Below are positions 21,836 through 33,010 of a stretch of 64,000 nt of DNA, piece by piece. Under the pieces are notes generated by a model. That model saw only the letters and a list, made by a program, of their open reading frames with translations, was not told the DNA's origin and searched no databases. The position numbers and the translations under genes are program-made. How positions within the stretch are numbered: the first letter of the stretch is position 1; each line of letters begins with the position of its first letter. Where the stretch lies: assembly GCA_020465985.1 (NCBI GenBank), contig JAANYP010000811.1, positions 972,001-1,036,000 of the forward strand. The letters run 5' to 3'. The DNA is from Centrapalus pauciflorus. Taxonomy: Eukaryota; Streptophyta; Magnoliopsida; Asterales; Asteraceae.

Positions 21836-23677
21836 CAAAGTTTTATGCATAATGTCAACCAATGAATAAAATGAAGTGAAAAGAGATGACAGATTCAGTG
21901 AGAGCATAGAGACATCTTAGAGAATACTCTGCTGGACACTATTTTTCATGTCATCAATAGTTTATCGTGGTGCAGTAAACTACTTTGTGAATTTCTTGCA
22001 AATATTTATGGGATAAATAAAGAAATTTTTGGAGTTGAAAAATTTATTGCTTGAAATTCTTATTGTTTAAAATCACTACCATGATTATAGACTATTGATT
22101 TAAGTGGAGCTTGAATAGTAACTTGTCAATGGAGATTGGACAAGCTAGTAGTCATATTCAGATAAAAAGGTTTACCATGTTGTTGTGTAAATTGTTCAAG
22201 TGTTCAAATGCAGTTTCATTGAACTTGTTAATTCTTAAAAGTTAGTTCAAGAGATTATATGAGTTGGATAGTCATCCGTGATTATATAGAAACTAATAAA
22301 ATGCATAATTAAATGTAAAGGAGTTACATGGAGGTTAATTCACTTCACTTGTCAGAAGTAATTAGACTTGAGAAGTCAGGATTGTTTAGACAAGTAGTAA
22401 TCGCATTTTATAAAATTACATGTGAAATGTATACAACTTGTGTGAAGGTTAGTCAAGTAATAGCCTTTGACTTGTTTAAACACTCGTCGGCAAACTTGAC
22501 GGAACACTACAACAAAATGTTGTCGATAACCAGGTTCTGGTGGTTATGGATTCATATCACAAATGTTGAACACAATGTTATTAAAGATATATTGTTAAGA
22601 TATAGATAAACCGCATACTGTCATATTCAAATCTAAACATCTAAACGTATCACTAGTAGCAATTAATCTGAATTGCTAGAGCTCCTAAATTTTAATCCTG
22701 GTGTCTTTATGAGTGATTTACCAGTTCCTCTAAAGATAATAGATATAAATTTGTAAGGAGATTCAGATTGGATCTGAAAAATATTACAAGAACTTGTAAT
22801 AAAGAACTAGTGTAATTTTTCAAAGATAAACGGTAATGAAAGTTAAGTCAGTTAACTAGAGAACATTCCCACTAAGATCATGTCTGAAATTAATTTTTCG
22901 ATAGATCGTGTTACCGTTACATTTGATAAAGGAACAGTAGCATTAAATTGATGGAAATCATGTTGTGTTTATTGAGATAAAGGAGATCAACATGATATCT
23001 TTAATGTCGTTCTATTTTGCATGTTTTAGAAATCCAAGAATAAATTTGAAATTATTCTAAAACTATTCCATAGCTGCTTGTTGTCGTGGGAACCACAACG
23101 AGAATTAGAAGGCTACTATGGTTTTTAGTTGATATTCATGGGTGTTGAATATAGCAAAGGTTGGACCAAAATTTTTGGTTGATATTCATGTGTACGTACT
23201 TTAGTGCGGGTGCTGCTGTACACTTGGCCTAACCTAACGTCATCCGTAACTGGGTGACCGTAACGGTTCGAGGCTGGTTGCAGTGGGAGTCGTGTTGGAG
23301 GCCTAGATAGTCAATATGGGATTTGCACCTTCTTTTAACTATGAAGATATATTTCTGGGCCCCTCAGCGATCGATACTGACAGAAATGCATGGCCATGCT
23401 CGGACAGAATTGATGTGTTCTAATCTGTCTGTTTCAGTTCAGTATGAGATCAGGGAGTCGAGAAACATAATCGTGTTTGCTACGGTTGATCTAATCCATG
23501 CCTAGCTTTCACATTGAAATATCGCGATACATGGGATATAACCTAAGTTTCTTTTTGGAAGACTGTTTCAACAAGAATGCCCGAATGGGAGTCAGAGTTT
23601 TTATGACATTGGTTGCCTAAAGTGTCTAGCCATGACCTCCTTTAGGCGCATGCTGTAGGATAGTATGTCGTCTTACA
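21836..23677 (+). other. Non-coding remainder of the deleted copia
   Basis: No RT, integrase or RNase H motif in any frame. One hairpin at 23190-23223 (GTGTAC/GTACAC around 22 nt) stands out. A CACTACAACAAAA string near 22506 looks like a CACTA terminus but has no partner. Confidence 0.6.
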
Positions 23678-23689
23678 CAAGTGGGACTA
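23678..23689 (+). other. Polypurine tract
   Basis: CAAGTGGGACTA abuts the 3' LTR start at 23690. Confidence 0.75.
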
Positions 23690-24692
23690 TGTTAGTATAT
23701 TGTGTGTAAAGATGACATTACTACTGCATCAAGGCTGATTTCATAAAACACTTGAGGGTCACACCGATGAGCATAACTGAGCAGATGCAATTAAACTATT
23801 GAATAAATGATATTGGATATTGTTTACGACACGAAATAATCATTGAGATTAAATTAATGTGTGATTGATTATATCTCAAGTACGGGGACTAAAAGTGCAA
23901 TATTAGATATTGTATTGATTTAATTGTCATTGGATGATAATTAAATAATTATCTAGTCTTTTATTTAGTATTGGATATTAAATAAAAGATGCATTTATTT
24001 GAATTAGTATTATCATCTATCATTAGATAATTGGATGGATAATTATAAACAAATAAATAAGAGATAATTGTAAATAATTATCTAGTCATTTATATGTTAT
24101 TAGATAATGTATAAAAGATTAATATTATTTAAAGGGTATATAATTATAGAGATAATTATATAAGGTTTAAATAATAAAGATAATTATTAAGATATATATT
24201 ATATTATTATATTAGAGTTTAATTAAATGAAAACTCATATATATAATTAATATATATACACGTACGGCCGTAGGGTTTGAAGGTGTGAAATTCATATATA
24301 CATAGATACATTCACATGTATATTGGGTGGTGGTGAGATCCACATTAGACTTTCACATACAACACACACACACATTCGATGTGTGTGGTGTGTGTGGGCT
24401 ATGAGATTGGCCGTACCAAAACAAAATCAAATAGGGTTTTGTTTTTCCGTTTCGTGTTTGATTGCATACCTGACGCCGCTCGATCGTGTCATCACCGGTG
24501 GATACCGAGAGCAACTCATTCGTGTATTCTTGTCATCGAATACAAAGGTACGGATTTTATTGCTTTCTCGTTTACTTATCTTATGTATACTAGATGATCC
24601 GTGTATGAAATTCGTGATTTTAAAAAGTTTCCGGTGTGCGTTAATATGATTAATGTTTATGTTTTTATGAAAAACGATACGAATTCACAACA
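23690..24692 (+). repeat. 3' LTR of the internally deleted copia
   Basis: 1003 bp ending TTCACAACA, colinear with 17037-18044 with scattered substitutions, and followed by CATAT. Confidence 0.93.
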
Positions 24693-24697
24693 CATAT

Positions 24698-25570
24698 ATA
24701 TGTTGTATTATAAATCAAAACGTAGTTTACAAAATAATTACGTGATTAATTTTAACCTAAGTTTTATTGTTCATGGAATGTAATGGAAATGAAATGATTA
24801 TATATAACGTAAGTTTACTAAATAGTTTCTTGATTAATTTTAACCTAAGTTTTATTATTTCAGTATAGTTAAATTGAGAAATTCTGTTTCTGCAAATCTC
24901 GAACTGTTAGTTCATTTTCTCATGTTGTTAGTGCATTTTCTGTAGCTGTTAGGTGACATATATTGTGTAAGTGATAATTATACAAATTAAATCTTATATT
25001 TTGAACGGCTAGAATATCATTAACAACCAAAGTTATATAAGCTAAATAACTTACTCTAATTGGAATTCAAACCAACAAAAATGATAAACCAACATTTGTA
25101 CATAAACGTAAACATATATATGTTGTATTATAAATCAAAACGTAGTTTACAAAATAATTACGTGATTTATTTTAACCTAAGTTTTATTGTTCATTGAATG
25201 GAATGGAAATGAAATGATTATATATAACGTAAGTTTACTAAATAATTTCTTGATTAATTTTAACCTAAGTTTTATTATTTCAGTATAGTTAAATTGAGAA
25301 ATTCTGTTTCTGCAAATCTCGAACTGTTAGTTCATTTTCTCACACTGTTAGTGCCTTTTCTGTAGCTGTTAAGTGACATATATTGTGTAAGTGATAATGA
25401 TAACAATTAAATCTTATATTTTGAACGGCTAGAATATCATTAATAACCAAAGTTATATAAGCTAAATAACTTACTCTAATTGGAATTCCAACCAACAAAA
25501 ATGATAAACCGACATTTGTACATAAACGTAAACATATATATGTTGTATTATAAATCAAAAGCTGCTTTAA
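24698..25570. repeat. 420-bp tandem repeat array, right part
   Basis: Monomer starts (TTGTGTAAGTGATAA) near 24967 and 25387 are 420 bases apart; the copy at 16885 is in register once the copia insertion is removed. Copies are highly similar, with single-base differences. Confidence 0.88.
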
Positions 25571-25784
25571 GTAATTAGATAATTGTATCAAAACCATACA
25601 TTCGCATCCCAGATCTGTATAAAATTGTGGTTACAAGCATCCCAAATACAAACATTACAATTAAAAATGTATTCATTTACAAAAACAAACCCTCTAATTA
25701 ATTATTCATCTCGCCACTTGTGTTGTTGGCAAGAACGGCTCAACCGGTTGAAACGCCTCGGTAGAAGCCTCATGCGATCCTGCA

Positions 25785-26176
25785 TCAGTAACAGACGTAT
25801 TTTGGCACCCTAAACCCTATTGTGAGGATGGAATCAACTTCCATCGTCCGGTAAACGACATCAGACCCAGCTTCGCGTTTAAATGTTGTGCAACTGTAAT
25901 GAATGCAGACATAAAAGCTTAATAAAACGTACTCTTAAATAGACAAATACGTCATGTTCATTCAGAAAATCTAAAATCAAAGCCCAAATTAATGGGCTAC
26001 GGATCATTAAACTTAATGTATCTCTTAAATAGGCAAATAGATCATAATCTTAGTTGAATCGATAGTATATGATAGGGTTAGGAAACTTACATTTTCTTGC
26101 TTTTAAAAAGTTCAAAGGCACTTGATGCCCCCAAAAACCCCAATATTCTAGCTATTACTTCGTCTGGAAGCTCCAT
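25785..26176 (-). pseudogene. Captured two-exon F-box gene fragment
   Basis: Minus-strand ATG at 26176 opens an exon (26091-26176) reading MELPDEVIARILGFLGASS..., an F-box N-terminus. A GTAAGTTT donor follows at 26090, and an acceptor (TTACAG) at 25894 joins in phase to CTTFKREAGSDVVYRTMEVDS, ending at a TGA at 25785. Only about 64 residues are encoded, with no kelch or LRR part. Lying between the 420-bp and 153-bp arrays, it looks like a host-gene piece captured by the CACTA element with its intron (transduplication). Expression is unknown. Confidence 0.7.
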
Positions 26177-26439
26177 AGTCGTTAATCGGATTTGCGTAGT
26201 TGCTTGCGTAGTTGCTTGGAGAGAGTTTGAAATGATGATTTGCAGGTATTGGTTATGCTCTGTTCTGACGTTGGGGAAGACGAATAGCAGGAATAGAAAA
26301 GGGTGATGGTAAAATGCGCGTGGTCATTACATGCCGCCATTTTCATAAACTGAAATGACGTAAATGCCCCTAAAAATAATATAGATGCTATTATATTAGT
26401 AAGGGTATTTTTGTCAATTTCGCAAGTTGTTAGTGGATT
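26177..26439 (-). other. Sequence upstream of the F-box fragment
   Basis: Moderate GC near 26180-26300 could be the 5' UTR carried with the captured fragment. No TATA box or frame that I can defend. Confidence 0.35.
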
Positions 26440-27195
26440 TTCTCAATTTGTTAAAAGTTTATAAAATTACTTGATTAATTTAAACCTAAGTTTTATTTTA
26501 TTATTCATGTAATTTATTGGAATAATGGAAATGAATGGATTATTTTTATATAACGTAGGAAATGAAATGTTTCTATAAATCAGAGCTTAATTGAGTAATT
26601 GCTTATCTGCATGTAACCTAGGTTCATGAAATTACCTGATTAATTTTAACATAAGTTTTATTACTCATGGAATGGAATGCAATTGAATTGAATTGAATAT
26701 CTGTATGTAATTTAGGTTCATGAAATTACATGATTAATTTTAACCTAAGTTTTTTATTTTATTGAGTTAAATTGAAAAATTATGTTTTTGCAAGTTTCGA
26801 GCTGTTAGTTCAATTTCTCATGTTGTTAGTGCATTTTCTCAAGCTGTTAAGTGTTTTATAAACCTAGGTTCATGAAATTACCTGATTAATTTTAACCTAA
26901 GTTTTATTATTTAATTGAGTTAAATTAAAAAATTATGTTTTTGCAAGTTTCGAGTTGTTAGTTCAATTTCTCAAGCTGTTAGTGCATTTTGTCAAGCTGT
27001 TAAGTGTTTTATAAACCTAGGTTCATGAAATAACCTGATTAATTTTAACCTCAGTTTTATTATTTAATTGAGTTAAATTGAAAAATTATGTTTTTGCAAG
27101 TTTCGAGCTGTTAGTTCAATTTCTCAAGCTGTTAGTGCATTTCTCAAGCTGTTAAGTGTTTTATAAACCTAGGTTCATGAAATTACCTGATTAAT
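26440..27195. repeat. ~153-bp subterminal-type tandem repeats
   Basis: CCTAGGTTCATGAAAT starts at 26863, 27016 and 27168 (153 and 152 bases apart), with looser copies before. Units contain GAGCTGTTAGTTCAATTTCT and CAAGCTGTTAAGTGTTTTAT. Related words occur in the 420-bp array and at 47680-48100. Confidence 0.88.
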
Positions 27196-27201
27196 TTTAA
27201 G

Positions 27202-27300
27202 TCGCGGGAAAAAACTATTCAAACTACCTGTTTCAAATCGAAGCCCTGAATCGTGGGAAAAACAATTCAAACTTCCAGTTTCAATTCCAGAGCCTAAATC
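27202..27300 (+). promoter_or_regulatory. 48-bp direct duplication upstream of the accessory ORF
   Basis: Two diverged copies beginning CGCGGGAAAAAACTATTCAA and CGTGGGAAAAACAATTCAAA end about 50 bases before the ATG at 27352. They may be promoter repeats or transposase-binding sites; this is inference. Confidence 0.5.
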
Positions 27301-27348
27301 GCACTTCCACTTTCACTCAAAACCCTAGTTCTTGAATTCAGGATTGCA

Positions 27349-30143
27349 TTGATGGCGGAATTAAAGATTGTCAAGGAGCATAACTGTCTGCCCTACATTT
27401 TGAAGCATGCTGAGTTGGATGGTTTCCACGAGATGATGGACTTCTTGAGATGTAAAAACTTCTATTTTTCTTTGATGGTGAACCCTATAATTTACATTCC
27501 TCAACTGGAGGAATTTTGGAGTCATGCTCGTACTGGAACTGTTGATGGAATCACTTCCATTGACTCTACTGTTGATGGCCAACCGATCCCCATTATTGAG
27601 GAGTCCATTCATGGGCACATACAACTGCAAGATGCCCAAGGTATTAATGACTTCATCTCTACTACCATATTTGAAGGACTTGCACGTTTGGGGTATGAGG
27701 GCACATTGGAGAAACTTACATTTTACAAACAATTTTTTGGTTCCCAATGGAAATACCTCATCCATATCCTTCAACAATGCCTAAGCCCTAAACGAATAGG
27801 TTGGTGGGAATTTTCTTCAAACATTGCTACTACATTGATTTGCTTATCCACTGGCCAACAGTTCAATTTTTCTGGTATGATTTTTCAAGGGATGTTAAGT
27901 AATCTGAATCCCAAACATGGGAAATTTTTGATGTATCCTAAGTTTTTGGCTCACATTTTTTCAAATCATTTTGAAAATTGAAAACACACACGAGGATACA
28001 TGTTTCCCATTGTCACACATGGTAATCTATCAAAAGATTTTTGAAACACAATGACAAATTTTCAGGCACTAACACCCATTGACTCAAGCAATGAGGGCTG
28101 TTATTACAGGAAACAGGGGAGAAGTTCCTGAGCATGAACAGCCCCACCTTAATTCTCAACCAACAGGAACCCAAACCCCTCCCCATGATACAAATAAATC
28201 ACCATCTGCTCCTTCTGATCAACCTACTCCATCACCCACTACACTCAAAAATAAAATAAGTGGTGATGCTCCTTCGATCCACCTCTCACCTATATGCCTG
28301 AAAGCCCTGCACAGGAGCATCCTCCTCTGCAGAATATCCAAAGGGAAACAAATGAGGACACTTCCAACCTCAACCAGGAGGTGATCAACCCAACAGAGGT
28401 TGATTATATGGTATCTGTGGCTATGACTACTAATATTCCTACAATAGGGGTTTAGGACAATGACAACATCCTTAAGACCACTACCATGGCAACAGAGGTT
28501 GTTCATACATCCTCTTGAAGTCCCCATAACCAAGAACAGAGGGGCCCAGCTTTTCTCCTAGGAGATCATGTTCTGGTAATATTGCCAGTAATATTCCAAA
28601 GGTGCCAACAACACTTGAGGATATTGAGGCTAGTCTGCAACTACCGGCATTGATGAATCCTACTCTTGTACCTATTATTGCTGCCTTGGATCACTAAAAG
28701 GCTATCATTGAAGCTCAACGCAAAGAGATTGCAAGAATGCAGCAAGTCATACTTGCACCACAACGGCAAATTGTCATGACAAAGCATGCCTTGACAATAG
28801 CTGGACAGAGCCTACTGAAACATGATGCTACACTTACAACATCGGTTGCAAAAGTCTTTCCTCCCTCTGAAACGAAGGAGAATCAAACACCACCAGCAGC
28901 TCCACAGCCAACATCGTCATAAAATCAGACAACAGCTGCAGAAATTCCTCAAGCTGTTACCAGTGAAACTCCACCTGCTGAGCCAAGACCTAAGGCTGGC
29001 ACAATGTTTATACAATAAGGAAGGGTCTCTGAAGCTCAAACCTCTCAGCCACAGGTTTCTGGTAAAGGAAAAGGGGTTTTGGTGGAAAGCCCTAAGAAGA
29101 AGGAAGATCCAAGATAAATGCAAGTGAGAGCTGATGTTGAACTTGCAAGAAAATTGCATGCAGACGAGGTAAGGTTACTTGAAAAGAGAACAGAAATGAC
29201 AGACAATCCAGCACAAGGAGTGCTAATGAACTTGGAAGAAGACGATTCTGGTGATGATGATGCATTAACTGATCTTATTGAACAAATGAATAGTGAAGCT
29301 CAACCTGCTAAGAAAGATAACACAAAGAAAAGAAAAAGGTCTTCTCAACCTTCAAAGGCTGAGCACAGAAGATGCTTGATTAATTATTGCTCTGCAAACT
29401 CTGGAATACCAAAGAAGGTTCTTTCAAATTGGACCACAGAGGAACTACAGAAGAGGTATGAAGATATGAGAAAGGCTCAGAATGATGCTAAAATTGATCC
29501 AATAGTGATTGAGAGGACTAATGAGGGTCCTGCTGAACAAGGAGAAGGAATCAGTCAGGCAAAATATGACAAAGTGATGAAGACTGCAAAGGATGCGAAT
29601 TTAAATAAAATTTTGGATATGGAAAAGACATTGCTAATCTTGGAGAAAAAGGTGCTTGAAAAGCCAAAAATAATCTTTTGGAAAGCCCAACCTGATGATG
29701 CACAGATGTTATATTATCATTATGTGGTAAAAAGAGAAACGGGTGATGATGAAGTTTACAAGACTGCATATCAAATATTTTCAAAGATGACAACAGAAGA
29801 TTTGACCGACAAGTACATAATTGGCAAGTCAAACTACTCAAACTCTCAATTGTTCTGTGTTGTGGATTTGATGAAGGCCCTTGCAAGTGTTTTCGAACCA
29901 GATGTTTTGAAGCAAGGGCTGAATGAAGATAATATGAAAATCTTACAGATTGATGTGTATGAGAAGTCCATGACATACAGACTCAAGCTGGAAGATACAA
30001 CAAATCGGTATTTTGCATTGGAATTTTTGAATCACTCTAAGGAGAAATTGCAAAGGATGGGAGATGCAAAGGTTAGAGGAGATAATCTTGATCTGGAAAA
30101 GAAACTATCTGATGACATTATAAGAAAGCTTGCAAGATTATAG
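27349..30143 (+). pseudogene. Accessory ORF (retroelement-type) inside the CACTA domain
   Basis: The N-terminal piece (27349-27981, 210 codons) has FSLMVNPIIYIPQLEEFW, VDGQPIPIIEESIHGHIQL, WKYLIHILQQCL and FNFSGMIFQGML, ending MYPKFLAHIF. It aligns along its length with the ORF3 start of the Sirevirus at 41288. A broken proline-rich, low-complexity part follows (28060-28700). From 28737 one frame runs to 30143 with three in-frame stops (near 28920, 29018, 29115): coiled coil, KGKG motif, and a C-terminal domain with DDEVYKTAYQIFSKMTTEDL. From memory it resembles unnamed predicted proteins common in asterid annotations. Function unknown. Confidence 0.7.
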
Positions 30144-30171
30144 TTTTGAAGATCAGAAGACGAGCTATATT

Positions 30172-30310
30172 AATTGTAATATATTACCCTTGTAAATTAC
30201 GTTTTAATTGAAATATGTTAGCCTTGTAAATTTCGTTTTAATTGTAATATATTTAGCCTTCTAAATTACGTTTTAGTCGTAATATATTAGCCTTGTAAAT
30301 TTTCTTTTAG
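30172..30310. repeat. ~41-bp tandem repeats
   Basis: Three and a half diverged copies of a unit containing TAATATATT, CTTGTAAATT and ACGTTTTA follow the accessory ORF. They may be a 3' flank or minisatellite. Confidence 0.75.
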
Positions 30311-30314
30311 TTAA

Positions 30315-30460
30315 ATATTTTATGGAATGATTATCTGTACGTATCTTAATTTCAATGTGATTTGGTTATAAAATACTTAACAGCTTGAGAAAATGCAGTA
30401 ACAGTTGGAGATATAGAACCAATAGTTCGAGACAACTCAACCACTAACTTATGTGACCAT
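30315..30460. repeat. Mixed subterminal-repeat pieces, partly inverted
   Basis: TTTATGGAATGATTATCTGT near 30320 matches 47329 downstream of TNP2. ACTTAACAGCTTGAGAAAAT near 30378 is the reverse complement of the 153-bp repeat. AACTTATGTGACCATATA near 30448 matches the right 300-bp array. So subterminal words also sit between the accessory ORF and TNP2. Confidence 0.65.
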
Positions 30461-30490
30461 ATATTATATGAATTATCTATATCCTAGAAT

Positions 30491-30580
30491 AAAAAAAAAA
30501 CTGCCACATTCAGGATTCGAACGCGGGTAATGTTTTAGACAACTCAAACTCTATTAAGCGGTTCTTTTACTAATCCTAAA
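30491..30580 (-). repeat. Possible degenerate SINE fragment
   Basis: On the minus strand GTTCGAATCC (30513-30522) fits pol III box B, and a run of 10 T lies just downstream. Box A is poor. It overlaps the presumed 5' region of TNP2. Confidence 0.3.
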
Positions 30581-30678
30581 TTAGGCGGTTCTTTTACTAA
30601 ACCCTAATTATTTATGAAAAACGCCGTACAACACTAATCAAATCTTCAACCACTCAACCGGAAGTCAACTAAACCTAA

Positions 30679-31817
30679 ATGGACAAGTCTTGGATGGGAT
30701 TACAAAGGCTGAACAGAGTTTATAGAGATGGAGTAACAACATTTATTAATTATGCACTACACAACTTGAAGAAGATGAATAACATCAACCCAACTGAAGG
30801 AAATAAAAAAGAACTTCAAATTCCATGTCCATGTACCAATTGTTTAAACCATTTTATGTGTAATGTGGAGGAAGTGGAATTTCATTTATTTTGTAATGCG
30901 ATTGATCGAAACTACACAAAGTGGACTAAACATGCAGAAAACGATTAGCCATACTTAACAGCCGAACATCACAGTGGTACAACAGATTATGTTGACACAG
31001 AGATTATTTTTTATTCAGAAATTCCAACTGATGGCCCAGAAACAGTGGAAATGGTTAATGCTACAAAAGATAATTTTGATGATGAGGATCTGGTTGACCA
31101 TGTCAAGTTTCTAGAATTACTACAGGACGCAGAGAAGCCACTTTACAAAGGATGTCCTGACTTCACAAAGTTATCAGCAATTGTTGAACTGCTGAACCTG
31201 AAGAGTAAGTATGGCTGTTCTGATAAGTTCTTTACCGAGTTACTAGTTTTGTTGAAAAAGATGCTACCGGATGGTAACAAACTACCTGAAAAAACTTATG
31301 AGGCAAAAAAAATTCTGAAATTGATGGGTTCAGGATACAAAAAGATTGATGTCTGTACAAACAACTGCCTTCTTTACTGGAAGGAGGATGAGGAATCGAC
31401 TGTGTGTCGAACTTGTGGGACATCAAGATGGAAGGTGGATAAGAAGACGAATAAAGTGTAAGCGAAAATTCCAGCGAAAAGCATGTGGTATTTTCCAATA
31501 ATACCAAGAATGCAACGTCTCTTTAGGATACAGAAAATTTCAGAAGATTTAACATGGCACCCAACAAGGAGGAAAACAGATGGTGTGTTACATCACCCCG
31601 CAGATTCACAGGCATGGCGCACCTTAGATACACAAATCCCAGATATTGGTAAAGATCCAAGAAATCTAAGGCTAGGAATATCGGCTGATGGGGTTGACGT
31701 AAACAGAGGAAATATGCATCACAATGTATGGCCAGTTTTAATTGTCATTTACAACCTTCCTCCATGGTTGTGTATGAAAAGAAAGTTTATAATGCTTTCT
31801 GTGTTGATACCTAGATA
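30679..31817 (+). pseudogene. TNP2: TNP2 CACTA transposase, 5' part
   Basis: The first piece (30679-30948) is a transposase-associated domain with DGVTTFINYAL, CPCTNCLNH and a VEFHLF segment. The next (31045-31461) has YGCSDKFFTELLVLLKKMLP, YEAKKILKLMGSGYKKID and CLLYWKEDEESTVCRTCG, a zinc-ribbon-like segment. The third (31483-31817) has LTWHPTRR, ISADGVDVN and VWPVLIVIYNLPPWLCMKRK. These are hallmark TNP2 blocks in the right order. Frame changes between pieces may be lesions. The coding sequence breaks at CCCGG (31818) where the Sirevirus inserted, and resumes at 44905. Confidence 0.9.
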
Positions 31818-31822
31818 CCCGG
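31818..31822. other. Target-site duplication CCCGG (left copy)
   Basis: Matches 44900-44904 exactly; flanks the Sirevirus-like element. Confidence 0.95.
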
Positions 31823-32437
31823 TGTTAGTGCATCCTGTGTGATGATAGCAGTCTAAGTATAGATGATATTTTATAATAGTCAATTTGTTCGTAATTGCAT
31901 ATTAATACATGTTTTTTATATGTTTGATTGTATGTTTGATATATGTTTGATATTGAGTGTATATATGTTTGAACTTAGTTGTAATTGATGTTTTACAATA
32001 AGTTCAAACATAAGTTCAAAGATAAGTTCAAACATAAGTTCAAAGGTAAGTTCAAACATAAGTTCTAAAACAAGTTCAAAGACAAGTTCTAGAATAAGTT
32101 CAAAGGCCCGATTCGAACTTATGGTGGACAAGTTCGTGGGCTTGGGCCTTCTCGAACTTGTCCAAGGCAAGTTCGAATCGTATGCCTATAATTAAGGTTT
32201 AATCAGTTTTGATTAAGAACTTGTGCAGAATTAAGGCTAAGGGCGATTACGAACTTACAGAGGCGATTAGGTGTGTTCTTGGAGAGAATCACGTGTCGGG
32301 ATGTTCTAGTTTGCATCTATCATCGTGTGTGTCTCTGTGTTCCGTGTGTGTGATCTGTCCGTCAAACCGCTAACGAGGATTCTGCACTCGTGAACGGCGT
32401 CGCGTCAAGATTGGATCCGTAGGTAGGTGACTTTACA
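31823..32437 (+). repeat. 5' LTR of the Sirevirus-like element
   Basis: 615 bp, TGTTAGTGCA to CTTTACA. It contains a cluster of AAGTTCAAA-type 11-13-bp repeats (31994-32105) and a nested palindrome (32110-32179). Same length as the 3' LTR. Confidence 0.95.
32110..32179. promoter_or_regulatory. Nested LTR palindrome
   Basis: Outer arms GATTCGAACTT (32110-32120) and AAGTTCGAATC (32169-32179) are perfect complements, as are inner arms GGACAAGTTCG (32126-32136) and CGAACTTGTCC (32153-32163). They are separated by symmetric 5-nt gaps and a 16-nt loop. The inner arms are conserved in the 3' LTR (44588-44598, 44615-44625); the outer arms are slightly degraded there. Palindrome-rich LTR regions are known from maize Sireviruses. 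Confidence 0.85.
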
Positions 32438-32439
32438 AG

Positions 32440-32452
32440 TGGTATCAGAGCC
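32440..32452 (+). other. Primer-binding site of the Sirevirus-like element
   Basis: TGGTATCAGAGCC begins three bases after the 5' LTR end. Confidence 0.95.
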
Positions 32453-33010
32453 ATAAGGATGTTCATCGTGTTCTTCGTGTTCACATTCAACATTCTTGCT
32501 TTCATGGCGTTTTGGACGGAAAAATACATCTTTAAACAGTTTTTCGAGTTATACAAGCAAGATAACGGAGAAAAGTTCACATTAGTTCATTATTTTATTC
32601 GAAATCATAGTTTTTAATCCTAAAAACTTTGGTTTAAACTGAAAACTTGAAAAAAAAAATCAAACTTTTGGCCGTAGGGGGGGGGGGGGTATTAGGGTTT
32701 ATTCGTATTTGTCAGAAATCTCTAATTTGTCAGAAAATACGCTCCTCTCGAACTTGATTTAGGGTTTCCTTCGAATTTGGCTGAGATTTGAACTTGCTAG
32801 CATTCGAATTTTTAAGATCTCGAATTTGCCAGAAATCTCGAACTTGTCAGTCTTTCGAATTTGTTGATTTCGAACTTAAGCAATTTCGAATTTAATTTCA
32901 AACGAATTTAAGTTTAAACTAATGCGAACTTACCTAAGTTCGAAAGGATTTATTTTAAATTAATTTTAAAATAAATAACCTAAGTTCGAATAACAAAAAA
33001 TTTGAAAACG
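32453..33010 (+). promoter_or_regulatory. 5' leader with TTCGAA-word cluster
   Basis: Non-coding. A G-run lies near 32679. From 32750 to 32990 words such as CTCGAACTTG, TTCGAATTTG and AAGTTCGAA recur about every 20 bases. The same words fill the post-pol spacer and the LTR. Confidence 0.6.

Larger units (their letters stand above)
17037..24692 (+). mobile_element. Internally deleted copia-type LTR element
   Basis: LTRs 17037-18044 (1008 bp) and 23690-24692 (1003 bp) differ at a few percent of sites. PBS, a 2.8-kb leader, a gag remnant and the very start of protease are present; integrase, RT and RNase H are absent. It is a non-autonomous derivative inserted into a monomer of the 420-bp array. 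Confidence 0.92.

Noticed and set aside
22506..22518. CACTACAACAAAA, matching a typical CACTA terminal repeat
   Set aside because: It lies inside the deleted copia element and I found no TTTTGTTGTAGTG partner or 3-bp duplication, so it is probably chance.
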